A stretch of DNA of 12,592 nt from Oscillospiraceae bacterium (GTDB taxonomy: Bacteria > Bacillota > Clostridia > Oscillospirales > Oscillospiraceae): positions 1 through 12,592 of the forward strand of contig JAISKU010000055.1 of NCBI GenBank assembly GCA_031261245.1, written 5' to 3'. The stretch's first letter is position 1, and each line of letters starts with the position of its first letter. Of the stretch, positions 5,980 to 12,592 are shown in pieces. Under the pieces are notes generated by a model. The model was not told the origin of the DNA. It did no database searches and saw nothing but the letters and a program-made list of their open reading frames with translations. The translations under genes and the position numbers were made by a program.

Positions 5980-7431
5980 TTACACGCGCTTGAGCTGCCA
6001 TTTGCCGCTGTTGAAGCGCCTGTACATCAGCGTCAGGCGTATGCTCATATCTATCAGCGAGGCCGCCCACGCGCCGACGAGGTCGATGCCGAGGACGTAG
6101 ACCGCAAGATAGCTGAACAGCGGGCGAATCCCGACGACGCAGATTATCATGACTATCGCGACGTGCAGATTGTCGCCCGCGCCGCGCAGACAGCCGGAGA
6201 TTATCACGGAGGACATCTGGAAAGGCTGAAACAGCGCAATCATGAACATGAGGTTCACCGCGATACTGTACGGGACGACGTTCGCGGGGATCGCCGTGTC
6301 GAGGAAAATGCCGACGAGCGGGTAGCGGAAGATCACGATGCAGGAGGCGAGGAGCAGACTTACGAGGACGGCGATGCGCTGGGCGCATTTGCCATATATC
6401 GTGGCGAGATCCGGGCGGCCGCGGCCGAGCATCTGCCCGACGAGCGAGGTTCCAGCGACGCCGAGTCCGTCGCCGAAGGTGAAGGAGATGCTCAGAAACT
6501 GCATACCCACCTGATGCGCCGCGAAGGACTCCGTGCCGAGGTTCGCGACGATGGCGGCGTAGGCGAAAAAGCCGATGCGCATCGCGCCCTGCTCTATCAT
6601 CGCGTTACCGCCGATGCGGATTATGGGCAGGACGGTATCGCGGTGCAGACGCCAGCTTTCCCTGAAGGACAGGCGCAGGAATTTCTCGCCGGAGCGGCCG
6701 CGCATGAGCGAGAAGAGGCAGAGCGCCAGACCGACGCAAAAGCCGATGCCCGTAGACCACGCGTCGCCGGCGACGCCCATCGCGGGTATGAGGACGGTTC
6801 CCGCCTTTGTGGTGAGGCCGTAGATGAAGAAAACGTCAAGTATGACGTTTACGACGTTCGCGGTCAGGTTTACGTACATGGTGGTGCGGGTGTTGCCGAC
6901 GCCGCGCTGGGCGGCGTTCAGACACATCGTGAGCGCGTTGACGGGCAGAAAGTACGTCATGATGCGGAAATAGTCGTGCGACATGTCTATCGTGTCGGGC
7001 TGCGCGCCGGCAAGCAGCAGTAGCGGGCGCGCCAGCAGGAGCGTGGCCAGAACCACGACGCCGGCCATGATGAGAATGACCACGATGGCGTTGCGGAGCG
7101 TGCGGTTCGCGTCGTCGCGGCGCTCCTCCCCCTTGCGTCTGGCGACGATGGCGGTGACGCCGATGTTCAGGGCGAAAAAGAGCGTGAGGGTGATCATTCG
7201 CGGCTGGCCCGCGAGGCCGACAGCGGCGATGGCCGCCGAGGGATTCTCAAGCCCGCGCAGCATCACCATGTCCACCGAGCCGATTATTGACATGAACACC
7301 ATCTCAATGACGGACGGAATGGCGATTTTGGCGAGGTCGCGATACGCCTCCCCCGAGGTCGGGAGCGCGCCGTGGGGAGCGCCGGATTTTATCATGTGGT
7401 TGACCGAGAAGAGCTTACGCAGGATATTCAC
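5980..7431 (-). CDS. MATE-family multidrug/cation antiporter-like efflux protein
   Basis: This 483-residue protein has about 12 hydrophobic segments in two similar halves, typical in length and layout for NorM/DinF-type MATE transporters, which export drugs or metabolites using Na+ or H+ gradients. MATE-like features are the first helix AIPSVIEMVFMSIIGSVDMVML (about 37-58, read in parts), the short loop to VGLAGQP (71-77), and the segment RGVGNTRTTMYVNLTANVVN with LDVFFIYG, which corresponds to the helix 4-5 region. The start is GTG at 7431, with GGAG about ten bases upstream. The next in-frame ATG, at residue 13, is a less likely start. It follows the DUF4129-like gene by 33 bases on the same strand and may be co-transcribed with the MoxR operon. 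The substrate cannot be told. Confidence 0.92.
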   Translation of the reverse strand: MNILRKLFSVNHMIKSGAPHGALPTSGEAYRDLAKIAIPSVIEMVFMSIIGSVDMVMLRGLENPSAAIAAVGLAGQPRMITLTLFFALNIGVTAIVARRKGEERRDDANRTLRNAIVVILIMAGVVVLATLLLARPLLLLAGAQPDTIDMSHDYFRIMTYFLPVNALTMCLNAAQRGVGNTRTTMYVNLTANVVNVILDVFFIYGLTTKAGTVLIPAMGVAGDAWSTGIGFCVGLALCLFSLMRGRSGEKFLRLSFRESWRLHRDTVLPIIRIGGNAMIEQGAMRIGFFAYAAIVANLGTESFAAHQVGMQFLSISFTFGDGLGVAGTSLVGQMLGRGRPDLATIYGKCAQRIAVLVSLLLASCIVIFRYPLVGIFLDTAIPANVVPYSIAVNLMFMIALFQPFQMSSVIISGCLRGAGDNLHVAIVMIICVVGIRPLFSYLAVYVLGIDLVGAWAASLIDMSIRLTLMYRRFNSGKWQLKRV

Positions 7432-7464
7432 CGATATTTCATCTCCAATGGGTTTAATACGCCT

Positions 7465-8661
7465 CTAAGTCGCGTTTTTCTTGTTGAATTTTGTGTATAT
7501 GTCCTTACACTCCTTGACCTCGGCCTTGTCGGCGGCCTTTTCGCCGTACCGCGATTCGATGTAGATATCGCGCAGCCTCTGAGAGGAGTCGAGCTCCCCG
7601 AAGATGTTGCCGTAGGCGTCCGATATGTCGCGCGTGGTCGAGGCGGGGAGTATCTCTATCCCCTCTTTTTCGCACAGGAGCATGAATTTGCGGTACGTCT
7701 CCCTAATCGGGTTTGCCATGCGGGCGCGCCTGTCGCCGCGCTTTTGATTGCCGTCCACGGCGACGCGCAGCTCGGCGACTCCGGAGGCGACGCGGCGCGT
7801 CCGGCCGCTGCCGCGGAGCTTTTTGACGAGCTTGACGATAAGAAATACGGCGATAGCCGCGATTATGGCGTAGACGACGTATCTGATTATCGTGGGGCCG
7901 ATTCCCGCCTCCTTGATCTCGCCCCAGTCCATGTCGTCGGGGACGCCGATCTCCATGTCGCCTGACAGATCGTTTTCCGGCGGCTTTAGCTCGAAGAGCG
8001 ACAGCGGCGAGAGGATGAACAGCAGGACGCGGGTGATGGCCATGAGGACGGGCATGATGACGTGGACGTACAGACCGCCCAAAAGCGTCTTGACGACGGT
8101 CAAAAAGGCCTGTGAGCTGAAGAGCGCGCCCGCGATTATGACAGCGAAAACCGAGATTGAGTTCATTAGCTTGAAGCGCAGCTGCTCCAGAATCTCCGGC
8201 TCATGCCGCAGCATACGCATGAGTATGATAGCGCCCGCGAGGAAGATGAGCGCGTAGGGGAGCGACGAGCTCTCAAGCGCCCAGCGGGCGATGAACACGA
8301 CCACGACGGAGAACGGAATCAGCAGCTTCAGGAAGAGCGAAAACACGCCGCCGTAGGAGAGATCCGACGTGTCCGGCGGGAAGCACGCGACGTTGACGAT
8401 AAGGTACACGGCGGGCGGCGCGAGCACGATGTAGCCCGCGAGATTGACGTTCAGAAAGAGCGGAATAGCCGCGAGAAGCAGCAGCGGCGGGAACCGCAGG
8501 AGCTTTTTGTTGCGCAGAACGCAGCACAGGTATGTGGCCGCCGCGAGGAACGGAAATGCCGGCAGGACGCCGACGCCGCCCGCGAGCCCGCCGATGAAGC
8601 CCGCGAAGGTGAGGTAGAAGCACATGTCGCATATTAACTTCAGGGCGATTACAGCACTCAT
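7465..8661 (-). CDS. Multi-pass membrane protein with DUF4129-like C-terminal tail (TgpA-like without transglutaminase domain)
   Basis: This is a 398-residue membrane protein with about seven or eight hydrophobic segments between residues 8 and 222, a short acidic loop (about 224-257), one more helix (258-278), and a basic then soluble C-terminal tail. The tail has IRETYRKFMLLCEKEGI (319-335), TTRDISDAY (342-350) and IYIESRYGEKA (366-376). These match the DUF4129 pattern of a Tyr-Arg-x2-Leu helix, a Thr-x-Glu/Asp-like motif and a closing RYG. In TgpA-type proteins a Cys-His-Asp transglutaminase domain sits between the helix bundle and the last helix, and here only about 35 residues occupy that place. 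The ATG overlaps the DUF58 stop (ATGA, 8658-8661). The position in a MoxR-DUF58 operon supports the assignment; the function is unknown. Confidence 0.75.
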   Translation of the reverse strand: MSAVIALKLICDMCFYLTFAGFIGGLAGGVGVLPAFPFLAAATYLCCVLRNKKLLRFPPLLLLAAIPLFLNVNLAGYIVLAPPAVYLIVNVACFPPDTSDLSYGGVFSLFLKLLIPFSVVVVFIARWALESSSLPYALIFLAGAIILMRMLRHEPEILEQLRFKLMNSISVFAVIIAGALFSSQAFLTVVKTLLGGLYVHVIMPVLMAITRVLLFILSPLSLFELKPPENDLSGDMEIGVPDDMDWGEIKEAGIGPTIIRYVVYAIIAAIAVFLIVKLVKKLRGSGRTRRVASGVAELRVAVDGNQKRGDRRARMANPIRETYRKFMLLCEKEGIEILPASTTRDISDAYGNIFGELDSSQRLRDIYIESRYGEKAADKAEVKECKDIYTKFNKKNAT

Positions 8662-9731
8662 ATCATCTGCTCCTGCGCGCTTATGACAAAGGCCTTTCCG
8701 CCGCCGTATTTCTCAAAGCGCTTTATGATCTCGTTCTTTTCCCCGTCGAGCTTCAGGGTGATGATGATGGCCGACCTGTTGGAGTCGCGCTTGCTTTGCA
8801 GCTTGCCCGCGAGCTGCGCGAAGCTCTCCACATAACGGTAAGAGGCGCGGCCGATACCCTCGAGTATGGTGTTGAAATGGCGCGCGCCGTTCCCCTCGGG
8901 GAGGTACGACCAGCGGGAGAACGCGTCCGCCGTCGTCGCGTTCGTGGTGAAGGTGTATTTCATGCCCTTGTCCTCGAGGGACTGGCAAACAGTCCGCGTG
9001 AGGCTGAAGGCGTACTCGATGAGAGCCGCGTTTTCCTCGCTGTCGCCGTCGTTTTCGACGTCGAGAAGCACGGATACGGACGGCTCCACCGTGTAGTCAA
9101 ACTGCTTTACCATGAGGTTGCCCGTCTTTGCGCTGTGCGGCCAGGAGATGGCCTTCATGGGCTCCCGCCCCGTGTACTCGCGCATACCGACGGTGAGCAC
9201 GGGGTCCTCTATTATGAAGCGGCGCACGGAGATATCGCCCATGAAGCCGCCGATGACGCTGAGTACCTCCGGGCTTCGCACGGCTTTCGGGTAGACGATG
9301 ATCTCATCGAACACGTTTACGGTCACGGATTCGGCGTTGATGCCGAGAAAGTCCCCGCCCTTGAGCCGCGCGCCCTTGAAGATGTAGCGCCCGCGCCTCG
9401 GCAGGGTCGCCGACACGCTCCGCAGGAGCCTGCTTTTCGGCATGAGATACACCGAGGACAGGTGCGTCTTGTTGCCCTGAAAATCGGTGTGGAGCGAGAC
9501 GCCCTCGGTAAGGCAGGTGACCTCACCCGGCCAGAATTCCTCCGTCTTGATGAACGGCACGAACCGCCTCTGCCTGTTTGTGATGACGCTCTCAATCTCA
9601 AAAGGCTCCTCCGGTTCCACGAGGAGCTTTGAGCACCTGTAGGTGAATTCTATCCCGTTGAAGGCGTGGTCGAGTGACCAGCGCTCAACAAAATACAGCA
9701 TTATCAGAAAAAGGAAGATGAATATCGTCAT
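8658..9731 (-). CDS. DUF58 domain protein (MoxR-associated, vWA-like)
   Basis: This 357-residue protein begins with a hydrophobic stretch (about 2-15) that should anchor it to the membrane. The middle is beta-rich. The DUF58 hallmark appears as MREYTGREPMKAISW followed by PHSAKTGNLMVKQFD, matching the family pattern REY-x2-GD-x2-R-x-IxW with GD replaced by GR-E. A vWA-like strand, PSVSVLLDVEND, follows, with an imperfect metal-binding DxSxS motif. The reading frame stays open upstream to 9902, but that part overlaps MoxR and is Arg-rich. The ATG at 9731 overlaps the MoxR stop in an ATGA, so I chose it. DUF58 proteins are encoded with MoxR ATPases, which are thought to act on them; the substrate is unknown. 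Confidence 0.9.
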   Translation of the reverse strand: MTIFIFLFLIMLYFVERWSLDHAFNGIEFTYRCSKLLVEPEEPFEIESVITNRQRRFVPFIKTEEFWPGEVTCLTEGVSLHTDFQGNKTHLSSVYLMPKSRLLRSVSATLPRRGRYIFKGARLKGGDFLGINAESVTVNVFDEIIVYPKAVRSPEVLSVIGGFMGDISVRRFIIEDPVLTVGMREYTGREPMKAISWPHSAKTGNLMVKQFDYTVEPSVSVLLDVENDGDSEENAALIEYAFSLTRTVCQSLEDKGMKYTFTTNATTADAFSRWSYLPEGNGARHFNTILEGIGRASYRYVESFAQLAGKLQSKRDSNRSAIIITLKLDGEKNEIIKRFEKYGGGKAFVISAQEQMI

Positions 9732-10675
9732 GACAGATTCTCTATCGGGACTTGCACCTTGTCTATGATCTTGCCGAGCATGTCGGCGGTGCCCTCCGTG
9801 CGCGCGCCGCCGCCGATGTTCAGGCGGTGGATCAGCACGTTCGGCGCGACGAAGCGTACGTCCTCCGGCAGGACGTAGTCGCGGCCGTTCAGTGCGGCGC
9901 ACGCCTGCGACGCCTTGTATAGCGCGATTGCGCCGCGCGTGGACACGCCGGTGAAGAAGCTGCTCTCCGTCCTTGTGCCCTCGATTATGTCCATGATGTA
10001 GCCCGCCACGTCGGCGGATACATTAATATTATGGTACTCGCGCCGCACGTAGTCCGTCTCCTCATCGGTGACGACCTGCTGCAGCGCCTCGACGATGTCG
10101 AGCGTGGACGCGCGGGAGATGACGTCCAGCTCCTGCCCGCGCTGCATATAGCCGAGCGAGAGGCGCATGAAGAACCTGTCAATCTGCGCGTCGGGCAGCG
10201 GGAAGGTGCCGTAGGACTCAAGCGGGTTCTGCGTCGCCATGACCATGAACGGCTCCTCCAGCACGTGCGTCGTGCCGTCAACGGTGATCTGGCGCTCCTC
10301 CATAGCCTCGAGGAGGCTCGACTGAGTCCGGGGCGTGGCGCGGTTTATCTCGTCCGCGAGGACGATGTTAGCGAAGAGCGGGCCGCGGCGGAACTCAAAC
10401 TCCCCGGTCTTCATATTGTAGAAGTTGATGCCCGTCAGATCGGACGGGAGCAGGTCGGGCGTGAACTGCACGCGCTTGAAGCCGCCGCCGATAGTCTTTG
10501 CGAAGGAGCGCAGCAGCATGGTTTTTCCGGTTCCCGGCACGTCCTCAAGCAGGACGTGACCCGAGCATATGAAGCATATCAGTACGAGGAAAATCGAGTC
10601 CTCCTTGCCGAGTATGGCCTTGGAACAGTTGTCGATGATTTTGGCGCGATAGTCGGTAAACCTTGAGATGTCCAC
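9728..10675 (-). CDS. MoxR-family AAA+ ATPase
   Basis: This 315-residue AAA+ protein of the MoxR subfamily is a cytoplasmic chaperone-like ATPase that usually works with vWA or DUF58 partners. It shows Walker A in EDVPGTGKT (44-52), Walker B IVLADEIN (104-111) with Asp108-Glu109, the family motif RATPRTQSSLLEAMEE after it, sensor 1 MATQNP (146-151), and a sensor 2-like STRG with Arg247. Length and motif order are typical. The start is GTG at 10675, with AAGGTAGG eight bases upstream; no better start is in frame nearby. Its stop overlaps the DUF58 start by four bases, so it heads a tightly coupled operon with DUF58, the DUF4129-like protein and probably the MATE transporter. Confidence 0.95.
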   Translation of the reverse strand: MDISRFTDYRAKIIDNCSKAILGKEDSIFLVLICFICSGHVLLEDVPGTGKTMLLRSFAKTIGGGFKRVQFTPDLLPSDLTGINFYNMKTGEFEFRRGPLFANIVLADEINRATPRTQSSLLEAMEERQITVDGTTHVLEEPFMVMATQNPLESYGTFPLPDAQIDRFFMRLSLGYMQRGQELDVISRASTLDIVEALQQVVTDEETDYVRREYHNINVSADVAGYIMDIIEGTRTESSFFTGVSTRGAIALYKASQACAALNGRDYVLPEDVRFVAPNVLIHRLNIGGGARTEGTADMLGKIIDKVQVPIENLS

Positions 10676-10706
10676 AAACAGAACCTACCTTATCATATTA
10701 TGTATT

Positions 10707-10741
10707 TACTTTGCCATTCCGGACGCTTTTTGTCAAGTCAA
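10707..10741 (-). promoter_or_regulatory. Possible promoter of the MoxR operon (incomplete)
   Basis: On the minus strand, two overlapping -35-like boxes, TTGACT (10736-10741) and TTGACA (10731-10736), lie between the rpsR terminator and the MoxR GTG. A convincing -10 box at 16-18 bases is missing. The best at 18 bases is AAAGTA (10707-10712), and the nearby CATAAT lies too far away. A promoter is expected here because the preceding operon is terminated, but this assignment is tentative. Confidence 0.3.
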
Positions 10742-10757
10742 TAATTCCCGGGTGCGG

Positions 10758-10791
10758 AAAAACGGCGCGGCGGATAGTCCGCCGCGCCGTT
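10758..10791 (-). terminator. Intrinsic terminator of the rpsF-ssb-rpsR operon
   Basis: Bases 10761-10774 pair perfectly with 10778-10791 (14 bp, loop of 3, GC-rich core GGCGCGGCGGA). On the minus strand the stem is followed by a run of five T (complement of A 10758-10762). It lies 12 bases after the rpsR stop codon, in the right orientation to end the ribosomal-protein transcript before the MoxR operon. Confidence 0.93.
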
Positions 10792-10802
10792 ATGCGAGAT
10801 AT

Positions 10803-11078
10803 TCAGTCTGTCACGTAGGGCAGAAGCGCAATCTGGCGCGCGCGCTTGATCGCCGTCATGAGCTGGCGCTGGTGCGGGGCGCAGACGCCCGTCGTGCGGC
10901 GGGGGAGAATCTTGCTGCGCTCTGACACGAAGCGTTTGAGCTTCACCGTGTCCTTGTAGTCGATGCTCTGCGCCTTGTCAACGCAGAACTGGCACACCTT
11001 GCGGCGGCGACGCGCTCCGCCGCCGCCGTGCGGGCGCGGATTGTCGGAATTGTTGCGCTCTCTGGGTTCATATGCCAT
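10803..11078 (-). CDS. rpsR: 30S ribosomal protein S18 (bS18)
   Basis: This 91-residue small-subunit protein binds 16S rRNA as a complex with S6. The core is highly conserved: DYKDTVKLKRFVSERSKILPRR (39-61, read in parts), then TGVCAPHQRQL and AIKRARQIALLPY. Cysteines 29 and 32 (CQFC) with Cys66 and His69 form the zinc-binding set of the zinc-containing S18 type. The N terminus has a Gly/Arg-rich extension (GGGGARRRR). The ATG at 11078 is preceded by GAGGAGG. It is the last gene of the rpsF-ssb-rpsR operon, about 35 bases after ssb and just before the terminator. Confidence 0.98.
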   Translation of the reverse strand: MAYEPRERNNSDNPRPHGGGGARRRRKVCQFCVDKAQSIDYKDTVKLKRFVSERSKILPRRTTGVCAPHQRQLMTAIKRARQIALLPYVTD

Positions 11079-11113
11079 GATGGATATACCTCCTCAATGT
11101 TGTGTTGTGATGA

Positions 11114-11602
11114 CTAAAACGGCAGGTCGCCGTCCTCGTCGCCGTCAAGCTCCGAGAAGCCCGAGGGCTCTACAGGGGACGCATAGCCGCCCGAATAGCC
11201 GTCCTGCTTTTGGTCGGAATAGCCGCCGGAGCGGTAGTTGCCGCCCTGATAGCCGTCGCCCGCGGGTCTGTCGCCCCTGTCGCGGCGGTCGCCCGTGAAA
11301 TACACGTTGTCGGCGACGACCTCGGCGTTGCGGCGCTTGTTGCCCTCCTTGTCCGTCCAGTCGCGGATTTGGAGCCGTCCGGAGACGGCGGCAAGCTGAC
11401 CCTTGACGAAATACTTCGTGACGAATTCGGCCGTGGCGCGCCACGTCACGATGTCGATGAAATCCGTCTGGCGTTCGCCGCCGTCCTTGGGGGCGAAGCC
11501 GCGGTCCACCGCGATGGTGAAGGATGCCACGGGCGTGCCCGTCTGCGTGTGGCGCAGCTCCGGGTCACGCGTGAGACGTCCCATGAGTATTACATGGTTC
11601 AT
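11114..11602 (-). CDS. ssb: Single-stranded DNA-binding protein
   Basis: This 162-residue SSB coats single-stranded DNA during replication, recombination and repair. The OB fold spans about 1-105, starting MNHVILMGRLTRDPELR and containing VASFTIAVDR, DFIDIVTWRATAEF and YFVKGQLAAVSGRLQ, all typical. A Gly/Tyr/Asp-rich flexible linker (about 106-150) follows, then an acidic C-terminal tip ending DGDLPF, the docking site for partner proteins. The ATG at 11602 has GGAGG at a good distance. The internal Met7 is possible but has no better site. It lies 11 bases after rpsF and before rpsR, the usual order in Bacillota, so it is co-transcribed with both ribosomal genes. Confidence 0.98.
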   Translation of the reverse strand: MNHVILMGRLTRDPELRHTQTGTPVASFTIAVDRGFAPKDGGERQTDFIDIVTWRATAEFVTKYFVKGQLAAVSGRLQIRDWTDKEGNKRRNAEVVADNVYFTGDRRDRGDRPAGDGYQGGNYRSGGYSDQKQDGYSGGYASPVEPSGFSELDGDEDGDLPF

Positions 11603-11613
11603 TTAAGTCCCTC

Positions 11614-11913
11614 CTACTCGCCTATGACGGTTATCATCGAGCGCATTATGCCGTCCGTAATGCCCATTACGCGGTCGAGCTCCGCCGGGAAATCCGGCGG
11701 GGACGTGAACTTCAGGAGTACGTAGTAGCCCTCCGGCTTGTCGTTGATGGGATAGGCCAGGCGGCGCTTGCCCCACAGGTCTGTCTCCGCGACTTCTCCG
11801 CCGCTCGCGCTTATCAGCGCGCTGAACTTCTCCACGAGTGCGGCGGTCTCCTCCTCGGTCTTGTCCGTGTCGATGATGTAGAGCAGCTCGTAATTTGCGG
11901 TTGTCTTTGCCAT
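11614..11913 (-). CDS. rpsF: 30S ribosomal protein S6 (bS6)
   Basis: This 99-residue small-subunit protein pairs with S18 in the 30S platform. Family features are the N-terminal strand NYELLYIIDTDKTEEE (7-22, read in parts), the central DLWGKRRLAYPINDKPEGYYVLLKF region (read as WGKRRLAYPI and GYYVLLKF), and a C-terminal MRSMITVI. There is no long acidic or Glu-rich tail. The ATG at 11913 has AAGGAGG upstream. It is the first gene of rpsF-ssb-rpsR. The leader can pair with the Shine-Dalgarno, which suggests feedback control by S6:S18. Confidence 0.98.
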   Translation of the reverse strand: MAKTTANYELLYIIDTDKTEEETAALVEKFSALISASGGEVAETDLWGKRRLAYPINDKPEGYYVLLKFTSPPDFPAELDRVMGITDGIMRSMITVIGE

Positions 11914-11924
11914 GCTTTTTTACC

Positions 11925-11964
11925 TCCTTCCGGTCTTATGGCCCGGTTTTGCTCCGGGCAAGGA
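11925..11964 (-). promoter_or_regulatory. Candidate S6:S18 autoregulatory leader structure
   Basis: In the rpsF leader RNA (minus strand), UCCUU (11960-11964) can pair with AAGGA (11925-11929) of the Shine-Dalgarno. GCCCGG (11954-11959) pairs with CCGGGC (11941-11946) around a 7-nt loop. The two stems are continuous on the 5' side and separated on the 3' side by an 11-nt bulge, CAUAAGACCGG, containing CCG. A published S6:S18 leader motif combines two stems, an asymmetric bulge with CCG, and closeness to the rpsF ribosome site. Binding of the S6:S18 complex would hold the site closed. The match is by eye and not aligned to the family. Confidence 0.6.
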
Positions 11965-11998
11965 TGTCCGCGAGCTCTCGGCTCAAGCGGGTTATGGC

Positions 11999-12027
11999 AG
12001 TATATATGAAAATTGCGGGTTTGTCAA
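11999..12027 (-). promoter_or_regulatory. Sigma-A promoter of rpsF-ssb-rpsR
   Basis: On the minus strand, a perfect -35 TTGACA (12022-12027) and -10 TATACT (11999-12004) are separated by 17 bases. Transcription should start near 11992, about 80 bases before the rpsF ATG, so the leader hairpins at 11925-11964 are fully transcribed. This is the best promoter match in the window and fits a highly expressed ribosomal operon. Confidence 0.88.
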
Positions 12028-12092
12028 CTGCTTTCTCTGTATATAACAGGATTAAAACGGTAAATTGTCCGCTATTTTGTCGATATTCCGTC

Positions 12093-12121
12093 TTTACAAA
12101 AGGAAACATAAATGGTAAAAT
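12093..12121 (+). promoter_or_regulatory. Sigma-A promoter of the Thr-Pro-rich lipoprotein gene
   Basis: On the plus strand, -35 TTTACA (12093-12098) and -10 TAAAAT (12116-12121) each match the consensus at five of six bases and are 17 bases apart. Transcription would start near 12128, giving a leader of about 37 bases before the ATG at 12165. It is divergent from the rpsF promoter, with about 65 bases between the two -35 boxes. Confidence 0.72.
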
Positions 12122-12164
12122 GCTTACCAGCAGAAGAGTAAAGTGAAACAAGGAGATATTTGAG

Positions 12165-12592
12165 ATGAAAAGAGCTTGCGCAGCCGTTCTGTTGGCGCTG
12201 TGCCTTGTCGCGGCGCTTGTTGCGTGCGGCAAAAAGGACGCGGATACGGAGCCGACGCCGACGCCCGCGACGACAGCCCCGGCTTCCGAGGCGCCGACGA
12301 CGCCGGAGGCAACTCCCACGCCGGACGCGACGCCGGAGGCAACTCCGACGCCGACAGCGCCGGAGGTCACGGCGCCGCCCGCGGAGGAGCCATCACCGAC
12401 AGCCCCGGCGGATACGCCGACGCCGACGCCAACGCCAACACCGACGCCGACGCCCACACCGACACCGACGCCGACAGCAACTCCGACGCCCACGCCGACG
12501 GCGGCGCCGGGAGGGCTTACGGGGGACTCGGCGGCGGTGCTTCAGGCCGTGCTTGACGCGGCGGACGCGAGGCTCGGCGAGGACGACAAGCT
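12165..12592 (+). CDS. Lipoprotein with long Thr-Pro repeat linker (partial, N-terminal part)
   Basis: An open frame runs from ATG 12165 through the right edge, about 142 codons seen. The ATG has AGGAGA eight bases upstream and a good promoter at 12093-12121. Residues 1-21 form a lipoprotein signal (MKRACAAVLLALCLVAALVAC) with lipobox LVAC and lipidated Cys21, so the protein is anchored on the outer face of the membrane. From about 25 to 117 the sequence is almost all Thr, Pro, Ala and Glu, with ten Thr-Pro dipeptides in a row starting at residue 84. A folded domain appears to begin near GGLTGDSAAVLQAVLDAADARLG. The linker should hold that domain away from the membrane and may be glycosylated. 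The C-terminal function cannot be told because the gene is cut. Confidence 0.85.
   Translation, partial: MKRACAAVLLALCLVAALVACGKKDADTEPTPTPATTAPASEAPTTPEATPTPDATPEATPTPTAPEVTAPPAEEPSPTAPADTPTPTPTPTPTPTPTPTPTPTATPTPTPTAAPGGLTGDSAAVLQAVLDAADARLGEDDK
12414..12503 (+). repeat. (ACGCCG)n-type hexanucleotide tract encoding Thr-Pro dipeptides
   Basis: From 12414 to 12473 there are ten consecutive six-base units of the form ACN-CCN, followed by ACA-GCA, three more Thr-Pro units, and ACG-GCG up to 12503. Third bases vary (G, A, C), so the DNA repeat is imperfect while the peptide repeat is exact. This suggests selection on the protein as well as expansion by slippage. The opposite strand reads as a Gly-Val repeat and is not a gene. 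Confidence 0.85.

Noticed and set aside
8796..9632. Plus-strand open frame of 278 codons opposite DUF58
   Set aside because: It is an antisense shadow of the DUF58 gene, Arg/Glu/His-rich, with no ribosome site or recognisable domain.
5737..10675. A defence or secretion system built around MoxR, DUF58 and MATE
   Set aside because: MoxR, DUF58 and DUF4129 together are a widespread envelope module. No nuclease, toxin, effector or secretion gene is nearby, so a defence reading is not supported.
11936..12493. Minus-strand open frame with a long Gly-Val repeat start
   Set aside because: It is the mirror of the Thr-Pro repeat in the plus-strand lipoprotein gene, crosses both promoters and lacks a ribosome site. 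The plus-strand frame has a signal peptide, ribosome site and promoter.

Overview
This window comes from a bacterium with moderately high GC, most likely a member of the Bacillota (Clostridia). The evidence is consistent strong GGAGG ribosome-binding sites, tRNAs with encoded CCA, short Gram-positive-style lipoprotein signals (LIAC, LVAC) followed by Pro/Thr/Ala-rich linkers, and the rpsF-ssb-rpsR order. The species assignment is inference. No phage, insertion sequence, CRISPR array or defence island was seen, and no gene-free stretch exceeds about 250 bases.

Layout from left to right. Bases 1-178 are the 3' end of a 23S rRNA gene. After a short spacer with a stable hairpin come tRNA-Lys(CTT) and tRNA-Glu(CTC), which abut with no gap, then two strong hairpins (464-518 and 570-600). 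No 5S gene lies in this part. From 656 to 5737, on the minus strand, is a four-gene sugar ABC importer operon, transcribed ATPase (RbsA/AraG type), permease, permease, substrate-binding lipoprotein (AraF-like). It has a good sigma-A promoter at 5871-5899 and a leader of about 125 nt containing several palindromes. A GC-rich hairpin separates the second permease from the binding protein.

From 5980 to 10675, also minus strand, a compact operon is transcribed as MoxR AAA ATPase, DUF58 protein, a membrane protein with a DUF4129-like tail, and a MATE-family transporter. The first three are joined by ATGA overlaps. The MoxR, DUF58 and DUF4129 proteins form a recognised but poorly understood module. 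Here the membrane partner resembles a TgpA-type transglutaminase that has lost its catalytic domain.

From 10803 to 11913, minus strand, lies rpsF-ssb-rpsR (S6, SSB, S18), with a near-consensus promoter at 11999-12027 and a terminator at 10758-10791. Its leader can fold into a structure that pairs with the rpsF Shine-Dalgarno and carries a CCG-containing bulge, as expected for an S6:S18 autoregulatory leader. Divergent from it, on the plus strand, a lipoprotein gene with a long Thr-Pro repeat linker starts at 12165 and runs off the window.

Most of the window is housekeeping or ordinary transport. The points most worth a second look are the S6:S18 leader, the catalytic-domain-less TgpA-like protein in the MoxR operon, and the palindrome-rich leader of the sugar transporter.
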